Positions 7,001-14,831 are shown, numbered from the stretch's first letter. The stretch is 21,475 nt of DNA from Synergistaceae bacterium UBA5560 (GCA_002425685.1 DIMS01000123.1:26602-48076), one strand, 5' to 3'. Numbers and translations: made by a program. Notes: generated by a model from the sequence alone, not told the origin.

Positions 7001-9220
7001 TCATTCCAGAACTTCGAGGAGTGCCTCCACCAAATGTGGGTCGAATTGTGTTCCCGCGCAGCGCTTGAGTTCCGACAAGGAGTCTTCTCGGGGGAGCGCT
7101 GGCTTGTAGGGGCGCCCCCGCAGCATAACGTCAAAAGAGTCGGCAATGGTAACGATCCTGGAGAGCAATGGAATGGCTTCGCCTCGTTTTCCCGATGGGT
7201 AACCCGTCCCGTCCCAGCGTTCGTGATGGGCCAGAATGAACTCCGCAACGGCGACGATTTCAGTGGCGGAAGACTGGGCGATGCGGTATCCTGTCTCAGG
7301 ATGTTTTTTCACAAGGCCCCATTCCGCTGTGGTCAGAGGACCGGAGCGATTGAGAATTTGTGCGGGAATCGTCACCATTCCAAGATCGTGGAAGCGTGCG
7401 AGATGCTGGAGATGGATCATCTCTTCCGGAGAGAGGGCCAGGAAACGGCCGATTTGCCTTGCGTATTGCCAGACCTGGAGTGCGTGCTCTTCGATTTCCG
7501 GGGTGCTGGTCATGAGGGTCTGTTCCAAGGAGGTGATGATTGCGATCCGCGAGCTCCGCTGCTGGGCGAGTTTCTTGCGGTACATCCAGTCTTCCGCCTC
7601 CTTGATGGTCGCATCCGGTTCCTCGGCGGCACTTTCCTTTGTGGCGAGGCCGAAAGCGATGCTCAGAGGCACCCGAACGCCCTCCTCCTTGCCCTGTGCA
7701 TCGTGGAGCTTGTCCACGATCGTCTTTGCCTGGCGGTATGAGGTGTTGGGCAGAAGAACGAGGAACTCGTCTCCTCCCCAGCGGGCCGCCACGTCTTTTT
7801 TGCGCAGGAAGGAACGGATCAGCTCCGCCGCTCTCTGAAGGAGGCGGTCACCTTCCTGATGGCCGAAGGCATCGTTCGCGAGCTTGAGTCCGTTCACGTC
7901 ACCCAGGAGAACCGAAAGGGGAAAAAACTGGGGATTGTCCAGCCGGTGGAGCTCTCCTTCGAGAAAACGCCGGTTGTGGAGTCCGGTGAGTGGGTCGTGG
8001 AAGCTGAGGTAGCGAATCTCTTCCTCTGCGGATTTTCGTTTTGTGATGTCGATGACGGAAATGTGCACCCGCTCGTAGGAAGCGGTGTATCCCGGGTCCA
8101 CGGCGTAGCTGAGGAGCGCGTGCAGAAGAGAACCGTCCTTTTTTCGAAGCGTCGTTTCGGTATGGAAAAAACGCTCACCCTGGGCGAGTACCGCTGCGCC
8201 ATGGAGGAAGACAGGGAAAGAGTCCTTGTTCAGGATTTCCGGGAGAGTTTCGGGAGCCGGAGCAGTTGGAGAAAGAGTGAAGAGGCGGCGTGTCTCTCCG
8301 TTGATGTTGCGCAGGCGAATTGTCCGGGTGCATCGGTGCATGTCCTCCGGAACGCGTCGAAAGTGCTCTTCCGTGTCGGAGATTCCCGCTTCTCTCAAAT
8401 TCGCGAGAAACGTGAGGGTTTCGGAGAAATCCGCCTCGCAGAGTGAAATGGGTGAATGTTCGAAAAGGCTGCGGTAGCGGAGCTCACTTTCTCCGAGTTC
8501 CTTGGTGATCCGTTCCTTGGCGTCCATTTCCACCTGGAGTCGCACGTTCTTTTCTGCCAGCTCTTTCGTTCTTTCGAGGACCTTTTGCTCCAGTTCCGCC
8601 TGGTGAACCTGAAGGCGACGTTCCATGGTCTTCAAAGCGGCGATTTTCTGGTGAAGCTCCTCGTTGAGGCGAAGAATTACCTTGTAGAAATGGAGATTGC
8701 GGAGGTAGGCGGAAGAGGCGTTGAGAACCATGGTGAGAAACGCCATGGATGTATCCGAGAGGGTTTCCTTTTTCCCGGGAAGAATTCCGAGAAACATGCC
8801 GAGAACGTGGCTCTGGGTAGTCAGGGTGTGAAGGAGAATTCTGGAATTTCCGTCCGAGGCGGTGACGACCACGGCTTTTTTTCTGTCCAGAGCCCACGCG
8901 AAAGTCCGGTCTTCAATGAGTGGGCGTTGCTCTTTTTCAAAAAAAGCCTCGCTCGTGGGAGGATCACAATATGCCGGGAAAAATGCGCCGGATTCCTCCT
9001 CGAGGAGATAGAAACCGAGGGCGCTGAAGGGGGCGATGGAACGTATTCGTTTTGTTGTTTCCTTCAAGATCAGGATTTCCGTAGTCGTTTCGTCTATAAG
9101 CACGGGGGAGCTGTTGAGTTCCACGGCAAGATCCAGGGCGCGCATCATTTCCCGGGATTCTGCCTCGAGTACACGAAGCCGCTCTTCGAGATAGTTCATT
9201 CGTGAGGGAGTTGTCTTCAT
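7001..9220 (-). CDS. GAF-PAS-GGDEF-HD-GYP protein (bifunctional c-di-GMP cyclase/phosphodiesterase candidate)
   Basis: Predicted soluble sensor-effector that could both make and hydrolyse cyclic di-GMP. 739 residues from ATG 9220, chosen because GGAGA precedes it at good spacing; no membrane segments are visible. Domains: coiled coil 8-35, GAF-like about 38-180, long coiled coil about 182-245, PAS about 246-395, GGDEF about 400-550 and HD-GYP about 575-735. The GGDEF site is intact (W481-GGDEF 482-486) with an RxxD inhibitory site RKKD (473-476) at the canonical five-residue distance. The HD-GYP site is intact: H579, H611-D612, HHE 665-667 and GTGYP 671-675. It lies downstream of an orphan response regulator on the same strand, 270 bases away, across terminator-like hairpins and a structured leader. 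The signal sensed by GAF/PAS is unknown. Confidence 0.92.
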   Translation of the reverse strand: MKTTPSRMNYLEERLRVLEAESREMMRALDLAVELNSSPVLIDETTTEILILKETTKRIRSIAPFSALGFYLLEEESGAFFPAYCDPPTSEAFFEKEQRPLIEDRTFAWALDRKKAVVVTASDGNSRILLHTLTTQSHVLGMFLGILPGKKETLSDTSMAFLTMVLNASSAYLRNLHFYKVILRLNEELHQKIAALKTMERRLQVHQAELEQKVLERTKELAEKNVRLQVEMDAKERITKELGESELRYRSLFEHSPISLCEADFSETLTFLANLREAGISDTEEHFRRVPEDMHRCTRTIRLRNINGETRRLFTLSPTAPAPETLPEILNKDSFPVFLHGAAVLAQGERFFHTETTLRKKDGSLLHALLSYAVDPGYTASYERVHISVIDITKRKSAEEEIRYLSFHDPLTGLHNRRFLEGELHRLDNPQFFPLSVLLGDVNGLKLANDAFGHQEGDRLLQRAAELIRSFLRKKDVAARWGGDEFLVLLPNTSYRQAKTIVDKLHDAQGKEEGVRVPLSIAFGLATKESAAEEPDATIKEAEDWMYRKKLAQQRSSRIAIITSLEQTLMTSTPEIEEHALQVWQYARQIGRFLALSPEEMIHLQHLARFHDLGMVTIPAQILNRSGPLTTAEWGLVKKHPETGYRIAQSSATEIVAVAEFILAHHERWDGTGYPSGKRGEAIPLLSRIVTIADSFDVMLRGRPYKPALPREDSLSELKRCAGTQFDPHLVEALLEVLE

Positions 9221-9250
9221 GATCGTCTCTCCGTGACGAAACGGGCTAAG

Positions 9251-9329
9251 GGGAGTCCTTTTGCGGAGAAGGAACACACTTCCTTCCGGGTCCGAAATCC
9301 GGAGAAGTGTCCGCAGATGCCGGACTCCC
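9251..9329 (-). ncRNA. Strongly structured 5' leader of the c-di-GMP gene (candidate cis-regulatory RNA)
   Basis: Read on the minus strand, four perfectly paired helices nest inside each other. The outer helix is GGGAGTCC/GGACTCCC (plus-strand 9322-9329 with 9251-9258). Next is TGCGGA/TCCGCA (9310-9315 with 9262-9267), then CACTTC/GAAGTG (9304-9309 with 9277-9282), then TCCGG/CCGGA (9299-9303 with 9285-9289) closing a 9-base loop. In total 25 bp pair without a mismatch, broken by a 6x3 internal loop, a 9-base bulge and a 2-base bulge. The element ends 30 bases before the start codon. No U run follows, so it is not a terminator. I do not recognise it as c-di-GMP-I or -II or another known class. 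Confidence 0.5.
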
Positions 9330-9370
9330 GAGAAAACGGCAGCGTTCGCCGAAGTTGTCATCAAGACATG

Positions 9371-9412
9371 AAAACCGCTCCTTCGCAAGGGGATCCGTTT
9401 TTCCAGGAGCGG
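9371..9412 (-). terminator. Second terminator-like hairpin after the response regulator
   Basis: On the minus strand an 8-bp stem CCGCTCCT/AGGAGCGG (arms 9405-9412 and 9375-9382) with a 22-base loop is followed by TTTT. It stands in tandem with the stronger hairpin at 9436-9475. Confidence 0.45.
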
Positions 9413-9435
9413 GCATGCGAAAGAAGCGGTGATGC

Positions 9436-9475
9436 AAAAGGGCGTGTCCGCTGCTGTGGCGCCTGCGGACACGCC
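9436..9475 (-). terminator. Intrinsic terminator of the response regulator gene
   Basis: A perfect 11-bp stem (arms 9465-9475 and 9441-9451, GGCGTGTCCGC and its complement) with a 13-base loop is followed on the minus strand by C and TTTT. It begins about 15 bases after the response regulator stop. The short U run may allow read-through. Confidence 0.7.
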
Positions 9476-9490
9476 TTCGGGAACAATGGT

Positions 9491-10174
9491 TTACATGTCG
9501 AATTCAGGGCAGTGCACCTTGTATCCGACGCCACGTACGGTGACCACCATGGCATCGAGATTGAAGGGGCGAAGCCGGTCCCGAAGATATTTGAGATGGA
9601 CGTCCACTACATTGCTGGTTCCGTCGTACTCCTTCTGCCAGACTTTGTTGATGATCTGTTCGCGGCTGAAAACCTGGTTTTCGTTGCGCATGAGCAGTTC
9701 GAGGATGTCGAACTCGCGTCGGCGGAGCAGGACAGGCTGTCCGTCGATGCGGCATTCTCTGGCCACAGGATCGAGAACGAGGGGGCCGCACTTGAGGATG
9801 GGACGCTGTTGTTCCGAACTCCGCCGGATGAGGGCGTTGACGCGGGCAACGAGTTCTCGGAAGTCGAAGGGTTTGACGAGATAGTCGTCGGCGCCTCTGT
9901 TCAATCCCTCGACTCGGTCTTCAATGGCGTCCTTTGCCGTGAGCATGATCACGGGAACCTTCTTGCCCGCCTCGCGGACTTTCTCGACCACCTCGAAACC
10001 GTCCCGTCCGGGGAGCATGACATCAAGAATGACACAGTCGAATTCGTTTTGCGTGAGCGACGCCAGCCCTTCTTCTCCGTTCTTCGCTCCCTCCACGCGG
10101 AATCCATGTTCGGCGAATCCTTCTGCGAGCACTTGAACCAGATCACGATTGTCCTCGATGATAAGCAATTTCAT
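9491..10174 (-). CDS. OmpR/PhoB-family response regulator (orphan)
   Basis: DNA-binding two-component response regulator, 227 residues. The receiver domain (1-118) has acidic pocket E7-D8, phospho-acceptor D51 (ILDVMLPGRDG), T78 and K100 (DDYLVKPF). The C-terminal winged helix (about 128-222) has LLRRREFDILELL, VFSREQIINKVW, SNVVDVHLKYLRDRL and VRGVGYKV. No histidine kinase is adjacent on either side, so the partner must be elsewhere. Downstream on the same strand is the c-di-GMP protein, which makes a regulatory link possible but not shown. A GGGAGG SD sits about 11 bases before the ATG. Confidence 0.94.
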   Translation of the reverse strand: MKLLIIEDNRDLVQVLAEGFAEHGFRVEGAKNGEEGLASLTQNEFDCVILDVMLPGRDGFEVVEKVREAGKKVPVIMLTAKDAIEDRVEGLNRGADDYLVKPFDFRELVARVNALIRRSSEQQRPILKCGPLVLDPVARECRIDGQPVLLRRREFDILELLMRNENQVFSREQIINKVWQKEYDGTSNVVDVHLKYLRDRLRPFNLDAMVVTVRGVGYKVHCPEFDM

Positions 10175-10245
10175 GATGGATCGGACCTCCCTCGTAGAGC
10201 ATTTAGTCTGATTCTGTCTTTCTTCCCTTTAAGGTTTATTGTATC

Positions 10246-10274
10246 ATTAAAGCACGGGATAGGAGAAATGTCGA
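10246..10274 (-). promoter_or_regulatory. Candidate promoter for the response regulator
   Basis: On the minus strand TCGACA (10269-10274) and TTTAAT (10246-10251) are 17 bases apart, with a TGC directly before the -10 (extended -10). An overlapping TACAAT a few bases downstream is an alternative -10. The leader would be about 65 bases. Confidence 0.45.
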
Positions 10275-10358
10275 GTGCAGAATTTACTGATTCAGGATCG
10301 TTTTTTGCAGCACGCCCAACGGATGAGGATCTGGAACGGTGGGGTGGCACGATTGCCG

Positions 10359-10387
10359 TTGTCTTTCCGGTGCGTGCGTGATATGAT
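10359..10387 (+). promoter_or_regulatory. Promoter for rpsO (extended -10)
   Basis: TTGTCT (10359-10364), a 17-base spacer and TATGAT (10382-10387), with TGA immediately before the -10. The start would be near 10394, leaving a leader of about 68 bases. A small hairpin (TTGGAA/TTCCAG, 10436-10450) abuts the SD in that leader and could serve S15 autoregulation, though I cannot show it. Confidence 0.65.
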
Positions 10388-10461
10388 CCGCTGTACCGGG
10401 TGCTCGGGGGATGGGAAAGTCCTCCTGCTGGGCCCTTGGAAAAATTCCAGAGGTGATGACG

Positions 10462-10728
10462 ATGATTCAAAAGGAAGTCAAGCAGCAGATCATTGAAGAG
10501 TTTTCCATGCACGGATCGGACACGGGTTCCACGGAGGTGCAGGTGGCTATCCTTACCCACCGGATCCGTGAGTTGACCGAGCATATGAAAGTGCACTCCA
10601 AGGATTTTCATTCCCGGAGAGGCCTTCTCAAGATGGTCGGCAAGCGTCGTAAACTCCTCGCCTATCTGCGGAGCCGGGATTTCGGGCGTTATCAGGCGCT
10701 GATCCAGAGGCTGGGGCTCCGCCACTGA
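10462..10728 (+). CDS. rpsO: 30S ribosomal protein S15
   Basis: Primary 16S rRNA-binding protein of the small subunit, 88 residues, the usual length. Hallmarks are IIEEFSMHGSDTGSTEVQVAILT, the HSRRGLLKMVGKRRKLLAYL core and the end YQALIQRLGLRH. The ATG at 10462 is chosen because GAGGTG (10450-10455) sits 6 bases ahead and the N-terminus MIQKEVKQQ fits the family; the ATG at 10456 directly abuts that SD, and earlier in-frame starts would add unrelated residues. It is followed by a strong terminator and then pnp, the widely conserved rpsO-pnp order. Confidence 0.97.
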   Translation: MIQKEVKQQIIEEFSMHGSDTGSTEVQVAILTHRIRELTEHMKVHSKDFHSRRGLLKMVGKRRKLLAYLRSRDFGRYQALIQRLGLRH

Positions 10729-10751
10729 CAGAGGCCGAGAAGCGAAGGACG

Positions 10752-10783
10752 AACGAGAGCGGGAAAATCCCGCTCTCGTTTTT
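10752..10783 (+). terminator. Intrinsic terminator between rpsO and pnp
   Basis: A 12-13 bp stem (arms ending AGCGGGA and TCCCGCT, 10752-10764 and 10768-10780) with a 3-base AAA loop runs into a T5 tract. In E. coli such a hairpin in this gap is also the RNase III/PNPase control region; here it may act only as an attenuator. Confidence 0.85.
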
Positions 10784-10794
10784 CGTGTTTCATG

Positions 10795-10803
10795 TGTTAT
10801 GCT
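10795..10803 (+). promoter_or_regulatory. Possible extended -10 for pnp
   Basis: TGT followed by TATGCT (10798-10803) lies about 50 bases before the pnp start, just past the rpsO terminator. No good -35 is present, so support is weak. Confidence 0.3.
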
Positions 10804-10851
10804 TCTTGGCGGCGAAAACGAGCAGGTTGAAGAATGGGAGGAACGAAAAGA

Positions 10852-13161
10852 ATGACGAAAACTTTTGAGGTGGCGGTCGGAGGAAGCAGCATCACCTTCG
10901 AGACCGGAAAACTGGCGAAACAGGCGAGCGGGTCCATTCTGGCGAAACAGGGTGAGACGGTGGTGCTCGTTTCGGCGTGCATCTCCGAAACACCCCGATC
11001 AGGCATCGATTTCTTCCCACTCCTTGTCGATTACGAGGAACGGTACTATTCGGCGGGGAAAATCCCCGGAGGGTTCATCAAGCGCGAGGGGCGTCCCTCG
11101 GAGACGGCGATCCTGAGTTGTCGTGTCATCGACCGCTCCATCCGGTCGCTTTTTGACGACAACCTTCGTTACGACGTGCACGTGGTCTCCACGGTACTCT
11201 CCGTGGACCAGGTGAATCCACCGAACGTCCTCGCGGTGAACGCCGCCTCCGCAGCGTTGACGATCTCCGAGATTCCCTGGGAGGGGCCTGTCGGAGCCGT
11301 ACGCATCGGGCGCATCGATGGACAGTTCGTGGTGAATCCCATGGAGCAGGACATGTCCCGCAGTGATCTGGATCTTCTCGTGGCTGGACATGCGGGGGGC
11401 ATCACCATGGTCGAAGCGGGAGCGAAGGAATTGCCCGAGGAGATCATGGTGGACGCCCTTGAGCTGGCGCACCGGGAGATCCTCAAGATCGTGGACGCGC
11501 AGCTCAGAATGCGGGAGGAGATAGGCAAACCGAAGCTTGTCGTTCCCGACCCGGTACGTATTCCCGAGATCGACCGTTTTGTGGAGGAGACCCTCCGGGA
11601 GGACATCCGGAATGCCGTTCGTATTCATGAGAAGAAACCCCGGGGTGAGGCGATCGCCGCGGCGAGGCAGAAAGCGCTCGACGCCTTCGACGAGACCTTT
11701 CCTGACAGCGCCTGGTATATCAAGTGCGCTGTGGAAGAGCAGGTGAAAAAGGCCATGCGCACCCTCGTCATCGAGGAGCGCTTCCGTTCCGACGGCAGGG
11801 GCATGCGCGACGTACGTCCCATTTCCGTCGAGGTCGGAGTCCTCCCTCGCTGTCATGGTTCCGCCCTGTTCACGAGAGGAGAGACGCAAAGCCTCGCCGT
11901 GACGACTCTGGGCATGATGGGCGAAGACGAGCAGATTCTCGACGGTCTCAAGATCGACGAACCCTCCAAACGCTTCATGCTTCACTACAATTTCCCCCCG
12001 TATTCCGTAGGCGAGGTGCGCCCCATGCGTGGTCCGGGGAGACGCGAAGTCGGGCACGGTGCCCTGGCGGAACGGGCGCTCAAGCAGCTCATGCCCGAGG
12101 AGGAAAAGTTTCCTTATATCGTCCGCGTCGTCTCGGACATTCTTGAATCGAACGGATCCAGCTCCATGGCCTCGGTCTGCGGTGGCAGCCTCTCTCTCAT
12201 GGATGCGGGTGTTCCCTTTGTGAAAGCCTGCGCCGGAGTTGCCATGGGGCTCATCAAGGAAGGGGACAAGGTGGAGATCCTCACGGACATTCAGGGGCTC
12301 GAAGACCACTACGGAGACATGGACTTCAAAGTCGCCGGAACCCGTGACGGCATTACGGCGCTGCAGATGGACAACAAAGCCGGAGGGATCACCCGGGAGG
12401 TTCTGGAAGCCGCCCTCGGACAGGCAAAGGAGGGGCGGCTCCATATCCTCGGGAAAATGGACGAGGTGCTTTCCACGCCCAGGGACTCGCTCTCGGCCTT
12501 TGCCCCTCGGATCACCACGATTCAGGTTGACCCGGAGAAGATCCGTGACATCATCGGCCCCGGCGGAAAAACCATCCGGAGCATCGTGGCCCAGACGGGA
12601 GCGAAGATCGACATCCAGGACGACGGCAAGGTCTTCATCGCCTCCGTGTCCGAGGAAGGAACGCGTCATGCACTCTCTCTCATCAACGATCTCATCCGTG
12701 AAGTGCAGCCGGGAGAGGTCTTCGCGGGCAAAGTGGTCCGCATGATGGCCTTCGGCGCCTTTGTGGAGCTGCTTCCCGGCAAGGACGGACTGCTCCATGT
12801 GAGCGAAGTGAGCACGCATCATGTTCCCAAGGTGGACGACATTCTCAAGCCCGGCGATCCCGTGCTCGTCATCGTCAAAGAGATCGACGACATGGGACGG
12901 GTCAACTTGAGTCGCCGCCGGCTTCTCGAGCGGGCGGAGGAATTCGATCTGCAGAACAGGTTCGCGGATCTTCTCGCCATGGAGCGGGACCGGGAGGAGA
13001 AAATCGCCGCCGTGGCGACGACGCGTCCTCCGAGAAGCGGAGAGGACCGTCCGGAGCGCTCCGGAGGACGCTCGGACGGAAATCGCTCCTTCGGTGATCG
13101 AGACCGGAGAGGCTCACAGAACAGAGGCGGTGGCAGGCCGCCCCGTCGCCGGGAGGAGTAG
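10852..13161 (+). CDS. pnp: Polyribonucleotide nucleotidyltransferase (PNPase)
   Basis: Phosphorolytic 3'-5' exoribonuclease of the RNA degradosome. 769 residues from ATG 10852; GGGAGG (10836-10841) precedes it and MTKTFEVAVGGSSITFETGKLAKQA matches the family start better than the in-frame ATG at 10834. The first RNase PH domain (about 5-145) contains the FFPLLVDYEERYYSAGKIPGG and KREGRPSE signatures, an all-helical linker follows, the second RNase PH domain is about 315-530 (GETQSLAVTTLG, SNGSSSMASVCGGSLSLMDAG), the KH domain about 551-616 has GPGG, and the S1 domain is about 621-690. The tail (about 693-769) is low-complexity, Arg/Gly/Asp/Pro-rich. All domains are present and intact. Confidence 0.97.
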   Translation: MTKTFEVAVGGSSITFETGKLAKQASGSILAKQGETVVLVSACISETPRSGIDFFPLLVDYEERYYSAGKIPGGFIKREGRPSETAILSCRVIDRSIRSLFDDNLRYDVHVVSTVLSVDQVNPPNVLAVNAASAALTISEIPWEGPVGAVRIGRIDGQFVVNPMEQDMSRSDLDLLVAGHAGGITMVEAGAKELPEEIMVDALELAHREILKIVDAQLRMREEIGKPKLVVPDPVRIPEIDRFVEETLREDIRNAVRIHEKKPRGEAIAAARQKALDAFDETFPDSAWYIKCAVEEQVKKAMRTLVIEERFRSDGRGMRDVRPISVEVGVLPRCHGSALFTRGETQSLAVTTLGMMGEDEQILDGLKIDEPSKRFMLHYNFPPYSVGEVRPMRGPGRREVGHGALAERALKQLMPEEEKFPYIVRVVSDILESNGSSSMASVCGGSLSLMDAGVPFVKACAGVAMGLIKEGDKVEILTDIQGLEDHYGDMDFKVAGTRDGITALQMDNKAGGITREVLEAALGQAKEGRLHILGKMDEVLSTPRDSLSAFAPRITTIQVDPEKIRDIIGPGGKTIRSIVAQTGAKIDIQDDGKVFIASVSEEGTRHALSLINDLIREVQPGEVFAGKVVRMMAFGAFVELLPGKDGLLHVSEVSTHHVPKVDDILKPGDPVLVIVKEIDDMGRVNLSRRRLLERAEEFDLQNRFADLLAMERDREEKIAAVATTRPPRSGEDRPERSGGRSDGNRSFGDRDRRGSQNRGGGRPPRRREE

Positions 13162-13365
13162 CCCTCTCGGTGCCCTCCGCCCGGACCGAAGCACTTGCGT
13201 TTTTCCTTGCAAGGTGAATTCGCGGAGAACGTCGGGCAGGGTGTCGATGAAAGGATTCCGGTGGTGGGAAGGTTGATTTTCAGGCTGCTCTCGACGGAGT
13301 GTGGGTGGATGTCACCTCTCGCGAGCGTGATGCCTGTGTAACGTCACCGCTTTCTCCGAACATAA
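13162..13365. other. Intergenic stretch after pnp with no recognised feature
   Basis: About 200 bases between the pnp stop and the downstream terminator hold no ORF with a plausible SD and no convincing pnp terminator of their own. A long-range complement (CGGAGAA near 13223, TTCTCCG near 13352) is present but too far apart to be persuasive. Confidence 0.5.
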
Positions 13366-13407
13366 GTAAAAAACGAAGGCCTTCTCTGCGGAGAGGGCCT
13401 TCGTTCT
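13366..13407. terminator. Intrinsic terminator shared by pnp and the aminotransferase
   Basis: A perfect 10-bp stem AACGAAGGCC/GGCCTTCGTT (13372-13381 and 13396-13405) with inner TCTC/GAGA pairing. The A tract upstream becomes a strong U run on the minus strand, so it works best for the aminotransferase; the plus-strand U run is broken. Confidence 0.8.
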
Positions 13408-13514
13408 GTCCTTGTGAGTTCGCGTCCGATTTCGTCTCGCCGAATCGTAGCGCAGTTCTTTAGGTGGTTGCCGTCATGCCTCCGAAGCGTTTTCTGCAGG
13501 AAGAGCGACGTCTT

Positions 13515-14705
13515 TCAGGAAAGAGATTCCAGGAAGCGACGGAACCTGGCCATGCCCTCGACGATTTCCTCAGTGGCGTTGGAATAGGAAAAGCGCACGT
13601 GTTCCGGACAGAGAAAGGCACTTCCGGGAACGGCAGCGACCAGCTCGGACTCGAGAAGTTTTTCACAGAAGGCCATGTCGTCGTGAAAGGTTGTTCGTCC
13701 GTGAGTCTTGCCCATGCAGGCACTGATATTCACGAAGACGTAGAAGGCGCCCCTGGGCTCCGGGAAGGTGACGAGAGGCATGTCCCGCAGGAGTTTCACC
13801 ATGAGATCCCTGCGTTCGGAGAAAACGGCGTGCATTGTGCGGACCTCCTCCTCGCCTCCCCGAAGAGCGCCGAGGGAGGCCCATTGAGCGATGGAACAGG
13901 CGTTGGAGGTGATGTGTCCCTGAAAGGCGGCGATCTTCTCCATCACCGCCGAAGGGCCGAGGGCGTAGCCAATGCGCCAGCCCGTCATGGCAAAGGCCTT
14001 GCTCACGCCGTTGATCACGATGGTTCTGGGACGAAGCTCCGGCATGAGCTGAACGAGATTGTGGTGTACCGCCTCCCCGTAGACGAGGCGTTCGTAGATC
14101 TCGTCCCAGATGATCCACAAATCGTGCTGTTCGGCGAGCCTGCCGATGGCGCAGAGAAGATCCCGGTCGAGCACCATGCCCGTGGGATTGCAGGGGCTGT
14201 TGAGGATGATCGCCGTCGTCCTGGGGCTGATGGCCTGCGCGATGGCTTCCACAGTGGGCAGGTAATCCGTTTCTCTCGTGTCGACCTCCACCGGGGCCGC
14301 GTCGAGAAGGCGGATCTGTTCCACGTAGCTCACCCAGGCGGGAGAGAGGACGAGCACCTCGTCACCGGGGTCGACGATGCAGCCCAGTGTGTAGTAGAGC
14401 AGGGGTTTCGCCCCGGTGCCGACAAGGATGTCCGCAGGATCGTAGATGAGGTCGAAGCGGTGCGCATAGTATTCCGCGACGGCCTTCTTGAGTTCGGGAA
14501 TGCCGTTGGCGGCGGTGTAGTGCGTTTCCCCACGCTCCATGGCTTCCCGGGCGTACCGTAGTGCTTCCGGGGGGGAGGCGAAATCCGGCTCGCCGGCTCC
14601 AAAGGAGATCACGTTCTTGCCCTTGCTCTTGAGAGCCTTCGCCTTGCCGGTCACCGCGAGTGTTGCCGACGGTTCGAGTCGTCCGGCGCGGGAGGATATC
14701 TTCAT
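13515..14705 (-). CDS. Class I/II pyridoxal-phosphate aminotransferase (aspartate aminotransferase-like)
   Basis: PLP-dependent transaminase, most like the class Ib aspartate aminotransferases, moving an amino group to 2-oxoglutarate. 396 residues from ATG 14705. The fold-type I markers are all visible: GAGEPDF (36-42), Y63 and AANG (65-68), VGTGAK (95-100), NPTG (173-176), D201 and Y204 (WDEIYERLVYG), the Schiff-base lysine K236 in NGVSKAFAMTGWRIGYA, and a substrate carboxylate arginine R371 in RFSYS. Substrate preference (aspartate versus aromatic or branched amino acids) cannot be read with confidence. It is a single-gene minus-strand unit with its own promoter, leader and terminator, divergent from hpf. 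The SD is weak. Confidence 0.93.
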   Translation of the reverse strand: MKISSRAGRLEPSATLAVTGKAKALKSKGKNVISFGAGEPDFASPPEALRYAREAMERGETHYTAANGIPELKKAVAEYYAHRFDLIYDPADILVGTGAKPLLYYTLGCIVDPGDEVLVLSPAWVSYVEQIRLLDAAPVEVDTRETDYLPTVEAIAQAISPRTTAIILNSPCNPTGMVLDRDLLCAIGRLAEQHDLWIIWDEIYERLVYGEAVHHNLVQLMPELRPRTIVINGVSKAFAMTGWRIGYALGPSAVMEKIAAFQGHITSNACSIAQWASLGALRGGEEEVRTMHAVFSERRDLMVKLLRDMPLVTFPEPRGAFYVFVNISACMGKTHGRTTFHDDMAFCEKLLESELVAAVPGSAFLCPEHVRFSYSNATEEIVEGMARFRRFLESLS

Positions 14706-14742
14706 CGTTTCCAGCCCCTTCCCTGTTGTCGTGTCGCCTTGC

Positions 14743-14785
14743 CTTGCCGCATGGCGGCAAGTGAGCGTTTCGAGCGGTGTCACTT
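14743..14785 (-). other. Leader hairpins of the aminotransferase gene
   Basis: An 8-bp perfect hairpin CTTGCCGC/GCGGCAAG with a 3-base loop (14743-14761) lies in the roughly 90-base leader. A second pairing AAGTGA/TCACTT (14759-14764 with 14780-14785) shares three bases with it, so the two compete at their junction. Function unknown. Confidence 0.4.
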
Positions 14786-14800
14786 CCCGCATCAGGTGCG

Positions 14801-14806
14801 ATTATA
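14801..14806 (-). promoter_or_regulatory. Candidate -10 of the aminotransferase promoter
   Basis: A perfect TATAAT on the minus strand; no good -35 at 16-18 bases (CTCGCC region). The leader to ATG 14705 would be about 90 bases. Confidence 0.45.
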
Positions 14807-14831
14807 ACGCAAAGAAAGGGAAAGGCGAGTG

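Noticed and set aside
9251..9490. Known c-di-GMP riboswitch (class I or II) in the leader
   Set aside because: The conserved sequence blocks of those classes are not visible, so only an unclassified structured leader is claimed.
9233..10381. A 382-codon plus-strand frame opposite the response regulator
   Set aside because: A shadow of the receiver and winged-helix gene, crossing its terminators and promoter.
10999..12822. A 607-codon minus-strand frame opposite pnp
   Set aside because: Antisense shadow of a clear PNPase gene in GC-rich sequence, with no SD or recognisable domain.
13255..13440. Open plus-strand frame reading DGVWVDVTSRERDACVTSP after pnp
   Set aside because: No start codon with an SD, it runs through the terminator hairpin, and it matches nothing I know.
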